Below are positions 35,791 through 46,757 of a DNA stretch of 64,000 nt, piece by piece. The notes beneath the pieces were generated by a model. The model was given only the letters and a program-made list of their open reading frames with translations. It was not told the origin of the DNA and did not search any database. The stretch comes from Telmatactis stephensoni. Its lineage: Eukaryota > Cnidaria > Anthozoa > Actiniaria > Isophelliidae. Position 1 is the first letter of the stretch. Each line of letters starts with the position of its first letter. The stretch spans positions 213,501 through 277,500 of the forward strand of contig JALIZF010001518.1 in NCBI GenBank assembly GCA_029948255.1. Reading direction: 5' to 3'. The position numbers and the translations under genes were made by a program.

Positions 35791-35900
35791 GAAAGTTGTT
35801 TGTTTGGGATACCTGTGCTAGCAAGGAGGGGCCATTCCTCCTTCCCCCTCCCCCTTATACCTGTCTTTGTCAACACAGGTATCCCAAACAAACAACTTTC
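35791..35900. mobile_element. Short palindromic MITE
   Basis: GAAAGTTGTTTGTTTGGGAT then ACCTGTG faces CACAGGT then ATCCCAAACAAACAACTTTC. Arms of 27 bases, core about 55. Confidence 0.85.
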
Positions 35901-36283
35901 TCCCTGAGCCTGTGCTTATAACATAGGGCTCTGGGGACAAGAATGCCCTTCCCCCTCTTTTCTCCTCAAAGAAGCACTAATTGCTACACAGCTACCTTAC
36001 TGCCACCAGATTGATAATCTACATGTTGCAGTACTTGTAGAACTATGACAGCCAATCATCTAATCAAATACATATAAAGGCTTTAAGTCTCCACTATAGG
36101 GGAGGGGGGGGGACTATTAAACCATACAATTTTTAGCTTTAAGGTAAAGATTTCAACCACTTTGTTCTGAAATAGGATACAATGTAAAGAGAAAACTGCC
36201 ATTTTAATGTGTAATACACACCTCCAACTAAAATTTTGGTGCACTACCTCAAGGGACAAAAATACACAAATTGTGTTCTCTTA

Positions 36284-36535
36284 AGGCTGGTTCACACTAG
36301 CGTCGGATTCGGAATCGGAAGCAGAAAACAAAGGAAAAGACAAAAGAGTTAAGTCAAGCGTGTGACATAAGACATCGACATAAGCATCGCAAGAAGCATA
36401 AGACCAAGCATAAGCATAATCAAAGACAAAGGAAGGAACAAAGAAAAACACCTTTCTTTTGTATTCTAATCCCTAAATTCTTTGTTGTTTTCTTACGATT
36501 CCGATTCTGATTCCGACGCTAGTGCGAACCAGCCT
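36284..36535. mobile_element. Harbinger-like MITE family H, copy 1 (252 bp)
   Basis: The terminal repeats AGGCTGGTTCACACTAGCGT and CGCTAGTGCGAACCAGCCT continue as TCGGATTCGGAATCGGAA facing TTCCGATTCTGATTCCGA. Flanked on both sides by TTA, the TWA duplication typical of PIF/Harbinger. It differs from the copy at 52453-52704 by about four bases as counted by eye. Confidence 0.88.
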
Positions 36536-36699
36536 TTAGATGGTCAACACAAGCTACACATATATTTAACTTTCTTAGTGTTACCATGGAGATACCCAGT
36601 AAATTGCGACAAGGTTCATTCATATAGCCAATAAGACACTGACCCTCACATGATATGACATTTTCTTGATCTAAAACTAAACTATTTTATTTTCTATTG

Positions 36700-36880
36700 A
36701 CCTAATCGGCTAACGCGTTGCTATGTACGTTTCCACCCAATTCAAAACCTAGCTCTGGGAATAAGAACTTTTGTTCCATTGCGTTTTCACGTGCTATGCA
36801 AATACAAAAGACAAAGAATCTTATTCCAAAACATTTGAATTGGGTGGAAACGTACATAGCAACGCGTTTGCCGATTGGGT
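36700..36880. mobile_element. MITE with ACCTAATCGGC termini, 6-bp flanking repeat
   Basis: The left arm ACCTAATCGGCTAACGCGTT and beyond (to CCACCCAATTCAAA) matches the complement of the right arm ending GCCGATTGGGT. CTATTG flanks both ends (36694-36699, 36881-36886), a likely target-site duplication. Confidence 0.8.
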
Positions 36881-36921
36881 CTATTGGCCTTTCAACCTTC
36901 TAAAATTTTTATTGCTGTTAC

Positions 36922-37024
36922 CACAGGAAACCCATCAGTTTTCTACAGTGTTTCTTGTGAAGAGACAAGCATTTCTACTGGTAGCCAATAAGATACCAGT
37001 ATTCGATCACATGGTACATATTTT
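36922..37024. repeat. Diverged copy of the sequence upstream of the ZIP gene
   Basis: It shares GTAGCCAATAAG(A/G)TACC(A/G)GTAT then TCGATCACATG-like sequence and upstream CACAGGAA(A/C)CCCAT with 38553-38653. Confidence 0.65.
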
Positions 37025-37099
37025 CTTGAATAAATTATATCTTTTTATGATCCGTACGGCCCACAGGTGCCCAAGCTTATATAATTTATAAGAGAATGT

Positions 37100-38552
37100 A
37101 TGGAGAAAATGAATTTTTACAAAATAAAAATATAAAAAATGACAAATCAGTCATGAAACTGAGTCTGAATGTTTGAATAAACTTCCTCTTTCGCCCTATG
37201 TTATTGGTTTTCCGATTTAGCCGTTTTTTAATTTTTTTCCCCTTTAGTAATATAATAACTAAAGTTAGATAATATTAAAAGACAATATTAAATACCTATT
37301 TGCTGCGAGCGAAGCGAGCAGCGACACTAATCTTGCACATGCGCGGCATGTTTATATACCAGCTCTGAACTCGATTCTTGGTAGGCACGTATGTATATGG
37401 ATGTAGCGAACGATGATTTGTGACGTCATCAAAATATGCTTGGAATGATCGCTGACCACGCGATTGGAATCTTTGTTTTCTAGCTAAGTTGTCGTTGTTA
37501 TTCAGATTTATCATACCCGGGAATCCACTGAATCCTGCTTTGTATTCGTGGAAGTGTTCAGCAAGGTCATGAACTGTTTAGTGATATTTCTCAGGAAAGA
37601 CAATGTCCTTTTATGAGTTTTTCATCGCCGCGTTGTACGCTCGATCGAAGCAAGACGATATAAAGTTGCATTCCAATGTTCTCCTCTTCAAAGAGGTAAA
37701 ATCTCTTTAGAAAGCCACACGATATCGCTAACATTATTGGTGAATCGAAATTTTGCTTTCTTAACGCAGACTACTCTCAGTAGCTCAGTCAGTTAAATCC
37801 ACATATATTTATGCATTCTCTATACATTACAAGGCAAATTATGTGTCAGATATTTATCAAGCACTCTTTTTATAGCTGCCAGGGAGCGATACACACCTTT
37901 ACTAAACAAACTTTAATCAATTAGTTTTATAATCATTCCTAACACTGTTTGTGATTGTTTGAAAAAGCAATATATTTCAGTGAATAAAATGTACTTGTAC
38001 ATTTCTAAAACTTGTGTGGTCGTAGTCAGTTAGTTTTATATTAAATCATTGCCATCGCTAGCCGTTTGTGATTGTTTGAAAAACCGTGATCTCCGTTATC
38101 CGCAGACATGGGTCGTATGGTGGCTGCTACGTGTATGTGTATGTAAATTTGTATGTAAATGTTGATTGTTCAATTGTCTCGTAATGAAAGCGCCCTTGCC
38201 ACCTTCGACTCGATCACGTTGAGCTGCGCCCTTCGTAATTCAGCACTTGGCTGCGAGGAAGGGTGATGAGCTACCTCAATTTTTTTAATTAATTTACTCA
38301 AAGTGCTAAATATTTTGAACTGTGTGTGTCCGACACTGAACCTGGACGGAATTATGTTCTGTAGTTCAATACTGAAGGTCAACTAGCAGTGTTCGTCACA
38401 CAACGCACAAGAGATTTGATATATCAGACAAAGCGGTGTACTTTCGTGAGTTTTAGGGGAACAGTTCTGCTAACGTAGATACACCAGCTGTTTTCTGCTC
38501 GCAGCATTTCACTTTCTATTAGAAACGGCTAGTTTCTATTTTTATTCCCTAG
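37100..38552. other. Intergenic stretch before the ZIP gene
   Basis: No supported exon. A short direct repeat, GTTTGTGATTGTTTGAAAAA, occurs at about 37948 and 38063 with flanking TTAGTTTTAT. The segment near 37310-37325 has GCGAGCGAAGCGAGC. Confidence 0.5.
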
Positions 38553-38653
38553 CACAGGAACCCCATTTATCTACATTGGTGTGTGTTTCGTGACACGTAT
38601 TTTTAATGGTAGCCAATAAGGTACCGGTATTTGATCACATGATTATATTTATC
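38553..38653 (+). promoter_or_regulatory. Candidate upstream region of the ZIP gene, duplicated elsewhere
   Basis: About 140 bases before the ATG; contains AGCCAATAAGG (CCAAT-like) and TTTGATCACATG. A diverged copy lies at 36922-37024. Regulatory role is inferred from position only. Confidence 0.3.
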
Positions 38654-38790
38654 CCGTGATGTCGGTCGTTACGTTAATCACGGGATCTTTTCTACAGTGC
38701 GACGTGACGTTTTGTTTTTAGTACGTACTTTACGGGGATTTTCCAACACCTTTCGAAAGCTGGTTGTAAAAAAAATAGTATTTTGAGACC

Positions 38791-39810
38791 ATGAGTCACG
38801 TTGTGGTTAAGATCGTAGCAATATTTTGTTTGCTATTCCTGACCCTGTTCGCTGCTGTACTGCCATTCAAGATTGGGCACACTGGCCAGGGAGGACGAAG
38901 GCAACGAATACTGTCCTATTGTAATTGCTTTGCTGGAGGGGTATTTCTTGCAACAAGTCTTCTGGATCTACTACCAATGATAGAAGAAAAGTTTAAAGCG
39001 GTGTTTCATGAAGATCATATCACAACTGTGTTCCCAGTAGCCGAGTTCACAACGTGTATTGGTTTTTTCCTTGTGCTTATTGTCGAGCAAATAATTCATA
39101 CATTTCATGAACGTTCATTTTTACACGGACACGATCATCATGTAAAAGCTCCTTTACTGGATTCCTCGCAGAACAGAAGCATTGAAAGTGGCTCTGAGGC
39201 AGCAAGTAATGACTCATTTGCTACACGCCAGTCAGCAAAGCGAGGCCAAAAAGACTTCATTCGTGCCAAAGAACATCAGACAGAAGGCTCGATTCGTACA
39301 TATATTCTAGTTTTTGCCTTGTCGTTGCATTCAGTATTTGAAGGTCTTGCATTGGGGCTGATTGTAGAAGTAAATCGTCTCATACAGATTGCTGTTGCTG
39401 TGCTTATACACAAGTCTATCATAGCCTTCTCTATGGGAGTTAGTATGGTACAACATCAAATGCCCCTTGGGACTATCGTTAAGGCTGCCTTGATATTCTC
39501 ACTAATGGGCCCCATAGGAATAAGTGTTGGCATAGGTGTTCTCGATTCATCTTCTCAAAAATCAAGTAACCTGGCTTCAGGAATTCTTCAAGGGATTGCA
39601 AATGGAACGTTTATTTTTGTAACATTTTTTGAAATTCTTCAAAGTGAACTGTCCAGACAAGGTAATAGGCTATTGAAAGTGTTTTTTATGATTATAGGTT
39701 ATTCTGTAGTAACTGGTTTACTATACTATGCTAATATTTTAGAGAGTAAATCTAGCCATTTACATTCACACAACTCAACTGCAAGTCTAACCCTTCAAGG
39801 TAGTCTTTAA
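38791..39810 (+). CDS. ZIP-family zinc transporter (SLC39A1/2/3-like), single exon
   Basis: Multi-pass membrane protein expected to import Zn2+ into the cytosol. One uninterrupted ORF of 339 residues, near the usual ZIPII length. TM1 at the N-terminus (VVKIVAIFCLLFLTLFAAVL); TM2 includes NCFAGGVFLATSLLDLLP (45-62); TM3 about 87-103. A cytosolic loop follows with a short His cluster HGHDHH (112-117) and a Ser-rich stretch. TM4 has the ZIPII signature ALSLHSVFEGLALGL (H180, E184); TM5 has HKSIIAFSMG (H207, K208), metal-path residues in the family; three more TM segments follow. Hallmarks are intact, so this is probably functional. Vertebrate relatives have introns in the coding region, so a retrocopy or intron loss is possible. 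Confidence 0.95.
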   Translation: MSHVVVKIVAIFCLLFLTLFAAVLPFKIGHTGQGGRRQRILSYCNCFAGGVFLATSLLDLLPMIEEKFKAVFHEDHITTVFPVAEFTTCIGFFLVLIVEQIIHTFHERSFLHGHDHHVKAPLLDSSQNRSIESGSEAASNDSFATRQSAKRGQKDFIRAKEHQTEGSIRTYILVFALSLHSVFEGLALGLIVEVNRLIQIAVAVLIHKSIIAFSMGVSMVQHQMPLGTIVKAALIFSLMGPIGISVGIGVLDSSSQKSSNLASGILQGIANGTFIFVTFFEILQSELSRQGNRLLKVFFMIIGYSVVTGLLYYANILESKSSHLHSHNSTASLTLQGSL

Positions 39811-39893
39811 ATGAATTCTTACAAATATGTTATTGTATACAAGATTACTAATGATTTGTTTGTCTCTATAAAAACAGTACAAAGGTTTTTAGA

Positions 39894-40167
39894 AATTACA
39901 GTGCTGTGCTTCGAACTGTTGCCACTTCCACAAAGTTTTTGATTACTTTTTGACATCTTTTTGACAACCTTGAATACCGCTAACCAATTATATATCGTTG
40001 CTTCACTTTGATGTTTCAATATGATGTACAAACTCCGCCTATCAAGACATCAAAGTGAAGCGCCAGTATCTAATTGGTTAGCGGTATTCAAAGTTGTCCA
40101 AAAGATGTCAAAAAGTAATCAAAAACTTTGTGGTAGTGGGAATGGTTCGAGGCGCAGCACTGTAATA
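39894..40167. mobile_element. Palindromic MITE just after the ZIP gene
   Basis: The left AATTACAGTGCTGTGCTTCGAA and right GAGGCGCAGCACTGTAATA pair; the arms continue nearly unbroken (CAAAGTTTTTGATTACTTTT, ATACCGCTAACCAATTA, GCTTCACTTTGATGT) to a short centre. It lies 84 bases after the ZIP stop and may be within its 3' UTR. Confidence 0.85.
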
Positions 40168-40707
40168 AGTATATCAAGATTAATAGTTAAAATAACTTCA
40201 CAGAAATTTTATCTTTGAAAAGGATTTTCAGAAAATTATTGGTTTCATCATTTTGTAGTTGAGTTTTGCTGGTTGCTTCCTATTGTTTGCATTAGTTTAT
40301 CACTATGTACAAACAAATGACAAACAAAGCAGAGCCATTTTTGACACAATGCAAACAGTATGAGTGATCCACAAAACAAACCTAATTTGTAAAACAACTT
40401 GTACATGTTGAAGCTCAGTTGATCGATGAATATAACCACATAATTTTAATATGTCTAAGTTGACATCGTAACACAATCCAATCCAACTCAATTGATGCTG
40501 TTAATAGAATGGCAATCCAGATGAAGGTATGTAAATACACAATGGTCATACTGTTTGGTCTTATGCTGTAATCGAAAAACATACTTAAATTACCAGTACT
40601 TGTGTACTGTAAACAACAACATATTCCACAGTAATACACAGCAATTACAGACATATTACCCACATTGCACATTATAATGTCAGTAAAGAATTGATAATGA
40701 AAATTGT

Positions 40708-40925
40708 TCCAGCCGAAATCATTGCATCACAACCAGCAAATTATAAATTTTGGTTTGATTTTGGGTTTTTCTGATCCACCAATCAGTTTTGGGGCAGAGC
40801 TTGTTTCAAATCGCCAATCACTGAACAAGTTCTTGTAAGCTCTGCTCCCAAGAATAATGGACAGATCAGAAAAGACAACAACCTTACTGATTTTGAAGGT
40901 TGCAATGCAATGATTTTAGCTGTAA
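40708..40925. mobile_element. MITE family X, copy 2
   Basis: The same family as 7701-7920, inverted and diverged: ends CCAGCCGAAATCATTGCATC and GCAATGATTTTAGCTGTAA, inner GATCCACCAATCAGTTTTGG and AGCTCTGCTCCCAAGAATAA. Confidence 0.8.
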
Positions 40926-41700
40926 ATTGCAAAATATCATGCTCATAATTTCTGAAGCTTTTGCTGACAAAAAGTCATGTAAAGTTTTATTCCCAATTAT
41001 GAGGTCAGTAGAAAAATTGGCTTTGTATTATCTTACAAAGCATTCCATTAGCTGTAATATATGATGCACCCATAGTCCAATGCAGCATGATGTCAACAAA
41101 TGTGACCATTTTTCATACTTTTATCTTGTGTCATCTAATCACTGACAAAGGCTTTCTTGTTGACTCTCACCTTATTGAGGTGGTTGGATTGAAGGACTTT
41201 ACATTTGAACTTTGTACTGGAATATGATTTGACGGTCTTGAATGGCTGCTGTAGTATCAATAAGTTGTTTGATTGCTTCCATTTGGTCATGACAATATTT
41301 GGTCACCCTGTACTTACTTGTCAGTGGTAGTGCCTTCCCATTGTTTTATACATGTTTGATTGACCAATCTACCTTGTGAGCAGATACTATTTTCCTCTAA
41401 TGCTTAACAAGCTGGCTCAAGAAAAATAGTCCTTGCTCACAGGGTATGACCAATGCTTTCCAAGAAATTTTTATTTAGAGGCTACTTAAATACATCAAGT
41501 TTAGCTTTAGCATTAGGTAGTTTAACCAGTTTGAAGCAGATATATCAACTAGAAGTGTCAACCAACTTCTATTTGGAGTTTTGTGCTTCAAGAATTTTTA
41601 TCTGATTCTTTGTAAGTGATGGTTGAATTTGAAGGATTGAAACACTTTCATGAAAAGTTATTTCACCTTCCATTTGATTTATAACAGATTATCATTGATA
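40926..41700. other. Intergenic stretch, no feature recognised
   Basis: No supported exon, RNA or transposon end was seen. Confidence 0.5.
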
Positions 41701-41934
41701 GACTCGTAACATGGTATATTTTTACGGAAATTTTGATCCCTGAGCCCATATTTTTAGAAATTTTTTATCCCTGATCCTTGGTGCAAAAAACTGAGCTGAT
41801 CCCTGATCCTGACCCAATGTCCCTGATGCTCGATCCCACCCATTTGATCCCTGATCCCTGGCCCCTGATCCCTGATCCTGGCCATAATTTGGGGCTTGAT
41901 CCCTGATCCCATATACCATGTTACGAGCCTGTCA
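41701..41934. mobile_element. MITE with GACTCGTAACATGGTATA termini and GATCCCTGATCC array
   Basis: The ends GACTCGTAACATGGTATAT and ATATACCATGTTACGAGCC(TGTC) are inverted. The interior repeats GATCCCTGATCC(T/C) about eight to ten times with variants, giving the tandem-looking minus-strand ORF here. Confidence 0.8.
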
Positions 41935-43104
41935 TTGAAGAGCTATATTTTTGTAGAAAATTCTAGAGTTTAATTAAATTAAATTTTATAACTGTATAAT
42001 TTCAATTAAAGGATTATGAAGAATTTACATTAAAACTCATGTCGAATTTATAACAATGGTCAGATACAACATTGACTTAACACTTTTTAACAAAATAATG
42101 TCAAAGGCAGAGCTGGCTTCAGCAAATCGTTCCAGCATGAACATTCAACACTGTTCGGAATAAAATAATGTAGAAACAAGATGTGGAAAGGGGGCGTAAT
42201 TCAGAAATATTGAAGCCCGCATTGAAATAAAACCTATATATTTCGACATTGATTCTACATTTTTGAAAGAAGTGGCCGATGATTTCAAATTTGGGTTGAA
42301 AGTTGATAGAATGTTGACGCGAAGCCGCAGACATCTTGCACTTGCAGGGTATTGCGTGACGCGTTTAAATATAAAAATTAACTGCTGATGCGTGGTTTGC
42401 AATAATTCGAATTCCCGTGATACGTGATCGACCGGAGAGCGATAAACTTTGACGTCGAATCTTTGTTCAGCGAGATAAGATTGAATTGACCGATTGGCCC
42501 TTAGCCATCACGTCAGTACTTCATGAATTGTACCAACTTTTCCCTAATTTATCGATTTCATATAGCTTTGTCAGTTACGGCTGTTTCGTTTGCTTTTATT
42601 AAAATATAGTTCTAACCTTAATTTGAAATAAATATCACATTTTCAACAATTCTTCAGATAACTAAACTACTAAATCAAGCCGGAAATGTTTGTACATTTG
42701 TACGATTTCGTAGGGACTTGTCTCCTCCTTTGCGTGACAAGTGTGTCGGTGCACGCGCGTCTCGTGAGGAGTACACACCAGGGATTCGCAGCATGTCCCC
42801 CAAACGGTTTGCGAAACGTCCAAAACAAATTACACATTTTAACTAATATTTTGTTTAATTAAAGTGTGTCGGTGACGAAAAGTTCCCATATTACAAATTT
42901 TTTTTAGTTGGGGGCTTCGTCTAGCTTCCTCATAGTCGTACACTAAGGAAAAGCTCGAGTTTCCATATTATCAGATTATAGCTGTGAAACATGAACCCTT
43001 ATATATGCGAATGTGAAAAGTATTCTATTAACTTGTGTATCCACTGAAACGTTTATACTTTTAGTATATATAAAAACATCTCTATACATTTACACCGACA
43101 CTTA
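41935..43104. other. Intergenic stretch, no feature recognised
   Basis: AT-rich with no supported exon or element ends. Confidence 0.5.
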
Positions 43105-43263
43105 AGCCCAGTTAACACGACGACATAAGCATAGTCATAAGCATAAGAAAACAAAACTTTTCCATTTTCTTATGCTTATGCTTATGACGTTATGTTGCGT
43201 GTGTGAACCGGTAAAAAAGACCTTTATGCATGCTTATGATTATGTCGTCGTGTGAACCGGGCC
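43105..43263. mobile_element. Harbinger-like MITE with CATAAGCATA arms, TTA flanks
   Basis: The left end AGCCCAGTTAACACGACGAC and right GTCGTCGTGTGAACCGGGCC are inverted and flanked by TTA (43102-43104, 43264-43266). The interior is CATAAG/CTTATG repeats facing each other. Confidence 0.8.
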
Positions 43264-43547
43264 TTATACATCACTGCATGTATAAGCGCCCTTCGCCCAG
43301 ATATTCAGTCTGCGTCGCTGCGGTCTTAGTTTGCAAGCCAACATTCAGGATGAGAAGAAATGTGTTTGAAAGAAGTGTCTAAGGCTGTAGATCATTAGTG
43401 CGCTTTGATATCCACAGTGCGCGGGTAGCCGCTGCTATCCCGTCAGATGACCTTATCCCTAAAACCTTAGTCTACGTCCACGGCTTGTATACCTGAAAAA
43501 TTTGAAAACGACTCGTTTGTAACTTTTTTTCACAGTTAGACAAATAA

Positions 43548-43622
43548 TAGCCTCCTACGCAGACGTTTTTAGTCTCGATCCAGTAAATTTCCCTCGCCAC
43601 TAAAAACGTCTGCGTAGGAGGC
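43548..43622. mobile_element. 75-bp minimal MITE with an 11-bp flanking duplication
   Basis: TAGCCTCCTACGCAGACGTT then TTTAG faces CTAAAAACGTCTGCGTAGGA then GGC, arms of about 25 bases with a 30-base loop. TAGACAAATAA occurs on both sides (43537-43547, 43623-43633); TA belongs ambiguously to element or duplication, so the true size is 9-11 bp. Confidence 0.85.
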
Positions 43623-43633
43623 TAGACAAATAA

Positions 43634-45245
43634 AGACTGAGTTTTAGTGTGCATGCATGGGAGGAGGGACAAAACGCAATGAAAAGTATAATCTTCGTCT
43701 GACTTGTCAGTATCTGAGGCTGTCATCTCCCACTGCTTCTCTTTTATATTATTGTTTTTATCTCGCAATACGTGGCACGTTACGGTTTTAATCTTGTCAT
43801 CATGTGCATCTAGATATTCGTCGATTTCCTTAACTACTAGTTGTTGCAATGTACCTTCAGTGCCATGTCTAGCCAGTCATACTCTTCATAGCTTGCCTCT
43901 GGTTGGACCCGATGGACTTTTTAAGTTTGAGGGTGTTCAGGTGCTCTAGGTAGGAACGTTTATGTTTTTCCTCAACAGCAAACTTCGTGTCAAATTCTTT
44001 GATTGCATCATCAAGTGTTATTTTTGACGAATTGAACAAATGCTTTAACTGAGCCCTTGGCTGTCAGTCATCAGGCTTCCTATGGCTTCCAGCTATTTAT
44101 TAAAGATATCATTCATGTAAAAAATTGAACCAAATGCAGCTGTTATTATACACATTATTTGAATTAGGTGGTAACAATTTCAACATGCAGTTTAGTTAAA
44201 AAGCCGTATTTGGTAAAAATGTAAAAAGAACAGTGTATTAAAATTATATCCAACTGAATAATGTTGTGCAAGTACATTGAAGGGACAGTTGTTTTACTTG
44301 AGGTTTTCCCCTTATACCTCCTTTTGATATTGGAAGACTCCCAATATTTCACTAAAACGTTTTTGAGGACCCCCCAATTTATCCTTGATCCCCCCCTCCG
44401 AGTTAAAATGACTGGTCCCTTAATGTTAACTTCTGTTCTCATGTCTCGTTGAGGGTGGGGTCAGGTGATAATGTTTATACAGATAAACAGATTTAGGACA
44501 CTACCCCAAAAACATATGGTAAGTGGTCACCTAGGTTATCAGGAAAAGGTGTTCACTGTAATATAGCCATCTAGCCATAGCCACTTCAACATAGCTGGTG
44601 CTTAAGAGCAGGGAAGAGGGAAAGGGGATTAGAAGGCCGGAAAAGTTAGCCCTTGTCTCCCAAACTCCCTCCCTAGTAGCGTATTCGCTTATCCGTTTAT
44701 GGAGGTGTTCGCTTATGGAGGTGTTTGCTTACAGAGAGATGGTCGCTATAGGGGAGAGTTGACTGTATTACTTCATCTTCACCGTCTAGACTAGTTTTGT
44801 CCAGACTTCCGACAAGTCACTCTTGACGGTATTGTCCCACATTTGTAGTGATTTATCTCACCTGTGTTTTAAATAAGCCATTGTTCTACTCCAGTAGAGC
44901 TGAGTGGGCGAAGAGAGCGGGCTTCGCGATAGGGCGTCGCCGCATACGAAAGAGTTCCAAAATAAAAGGTATCTCGCCCAGGTTTCCTTTTAGGGCCATG
45001 ATACCTTTATGAATTTAGATCACAATAAGCACTACTTTTGTCTCTGCTAAATTCACAGTATGGCGTTCTTGTTTGGGATTCCTGTGTGAAAATTGTGGAC
45101 ACGCGATCGAACTTACGTCCGTCACCAACCCACCACACGAGCCTTCGCTGATCATTATGGAATGAGTGCTCAATAAATACTGGAGGGGGACTTGCACTAG
45201 TGTAAAATGATATCCCATGAAACATGTGACGCCTAATGTTATTGA
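43634..45245. other. Intergenic stretch
   Basis: No supported exon. At about 44690-44765 a GTTCGCTTATGGAGGTGTT-like motif repeats twice to three times. The rest shows nothing I can name. Confidence 0.5.
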
Positions 45246-45248
45246 CAA

Positions 45249-45250
45249 AC

Positions 45251-45313
<63 letters not shown>

Positions 45314-45375
45314 TTTATTACTCCTCTATAGCGCAAATTCCATGCAAAATTATGATCAAATGCGCTTAGAATGAA
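45249..45375 (-). mobile_element. (AAT)n microsatellite with a LINE/SINE 3' tail
   Basis: About 20 AAT units run into ATTACTCCTCTATAGCGCAA and ATGCGCTTAGAATG; the minus-strand reading (AAGCGCAT...GCGCTATAGAGG...ATT repeats) matches the 3' tail plan of the LINE at 32385-32582. Confidence 0.55.
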
Positions 45376-45392
45376 CTAAATCATATTGAAAT

Positions 45393-45646
45393 ATACACCT
45401 ATTTCAAAAAAGGTTGTCACCGCTAAGAGCAATAGGCGATAGGTAATAGGTCATTCCAAGACCGCAAAGCACTATTGATTTCTAATTGATTTACATATGA
45501 ATAGCCAAATATTTGATGGAAGAGTGTAAAGAAAGATTTAGGATGGCTTAATTAAGAAATCAATAGTGCTTTGCGGTCTTGGAATGACCTATTACCTATC
45601 GCCTATCGCTCTTAGCGGTGACAACCTTTTTTGAAATAGGTGTATA
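45393..45646. mobile_element. Long near-perfect palindromic MITE
   Basis: TATACACCTATTTCAAAAAA onward through GGTTGTCACCGCTAAGAGC, GGTAATAGGTCATTCCAAGA and CCGCAAAGCACTATTGATTT is mirrored to 45646. Arms of about 100 bases with very few mismatches. It shares the terminal CTATTTCAAAAAAGGTTG with 28556-28845. Confidence 0.88.
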
Positions 45647-45850
45647 CATACATTCATTACCGCTACCAACAGCTGGATAACACGTTGGCATAGTTGTTAG
45701 AATGTTCTATCACCTCCAGATTCCCAAGTAATCTAAAGCAGTGTTTTTAGCTTTCATTCCTAATATCAAACGTTTCCTATTTTTAATCTTTACTCTGTAG
45801 GGGAACAAAATCCAATATTAGCAGGGTCGGGCTATGGCAACCAGTGGGGA

Positions 45851-45985
45851 TGGGCCACTCTACAGTCACACACTCCCACTGCATTCAACTATTCTACCAC
45901 ACCACTCAACTCACAGAGACTACTACTATCCCACTGCATTCAACTATTCTACCACACCACTCAACTCACAGAGACTACTATACTA
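45851..45985. repeat. Short tandem duplication, about 57 bp unit
   Basis: CACTGCATTCAACTATTCTA then CCACACCACTCAACTCACAG and AGACTACTA occurs twice in direct succession (from about 45879 and 45932). Confidence 0.8.
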
Positions 45986-46078
45986 TTACATTGCACGATA
46001 TGTTAGATTATGTTAGACTTCTTCTGAGAAATTTGGGCTACTCGTGTAAGGGTATGGACAAGGGATTGACCTTACATA

Positions 46079-46365
46079 CCGTATTTACTCGAATAAGCGC
46101 CCCGGCGCTTATTAAAATTTTCACGTCTAAAACGGGGTGCTTATTCGGGGGAGGCGCTTATTCGAGGGAGGAAACGCGTACACAACTGTCAACGTATATG
46201 CTTTTCTTTTAATATCAATAATATCAATGTTATACTACTACAACAGTACTGGTATTAGTATACTATAACGAGGTGCGAGGCGCTTATTCGGGGGAGGCGC
46301 TTATTAATTTTTTTTGGCCAAAGGGGGCGCTTATTCGGGGGAGGCGCTTGTTCGAGTAAATACGG
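46079..46365. mobile_element. MITE with CCGTATTTACTCGAATAAGCGCC termini, TA flanks
   Basis: The ends CCGTATTTACTCGAATAAGC and CTTGTTCGAGTAAATACGG are inverted and flanked by TA. Inside, GGCGCTTATTCGGGGGAGGC-type units recur four to five times. I recall this terminus as common in marine invertebrate genomes. Confidence 0.85.
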
Positions 46366-46635
46366 TATGTAACTAATGTTTTTATACATTCTTCTCAACA
46401 ACCCTTTTTGCATGGCTCAGACTGAAATTTGTGCTGTGCTCTGTTCGCAACGGCATTTTACACAACAACAAAGGTGAAAAATTACCTTTATGTTTACATG
46501 AATTAAGCCAACTCCATATACTACGGGCAAACCCGTTAATACGGCCTTTTTTTCGACCCAAAGGTAGCCGTATTAACGGGGTTGCACTGTACCCTGGGTA
46601 ACAGAGATTCGCACAGTGCGAATCAAAGCCTCTAA

Positions 46636-46757
46636 GGCCTAGTTCAAACGTCGCATCTCACATGTGCTGAATTTAATGCAAATGAGATGATAATGAGAAG
46701 AACAAAAGATTTGACTAATTTGCATTGAGTTTGGCACATGTGAGATTTGAACTAGAA
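46636..46757. mobile_element. Degenerate MITE with CTAGTTCAAA arms
   Basis: CCTAGTTCAAACGTCGCATC then TCACATGTGC faces GCACATGTGAG then ATTTGAACTAG. The arms have mismatches and the flanks no clear duplication. Confidence 0.55.

Noticed and set aside
41722..41919. Gly/Asp/Gln repeat ORF on the minus strand
   Set aside because: It is the GATCCCTGATCC array inside a MITE.
44870..45000. GC-rich stretch that looked like a structural RNA
   Set aside because: No recognisable RNA family motif or clear stem set.
45007..45336. Minus-strand ORF with poly-Ile
   Set aside because: Produced by the (AAT)n microsatellite.
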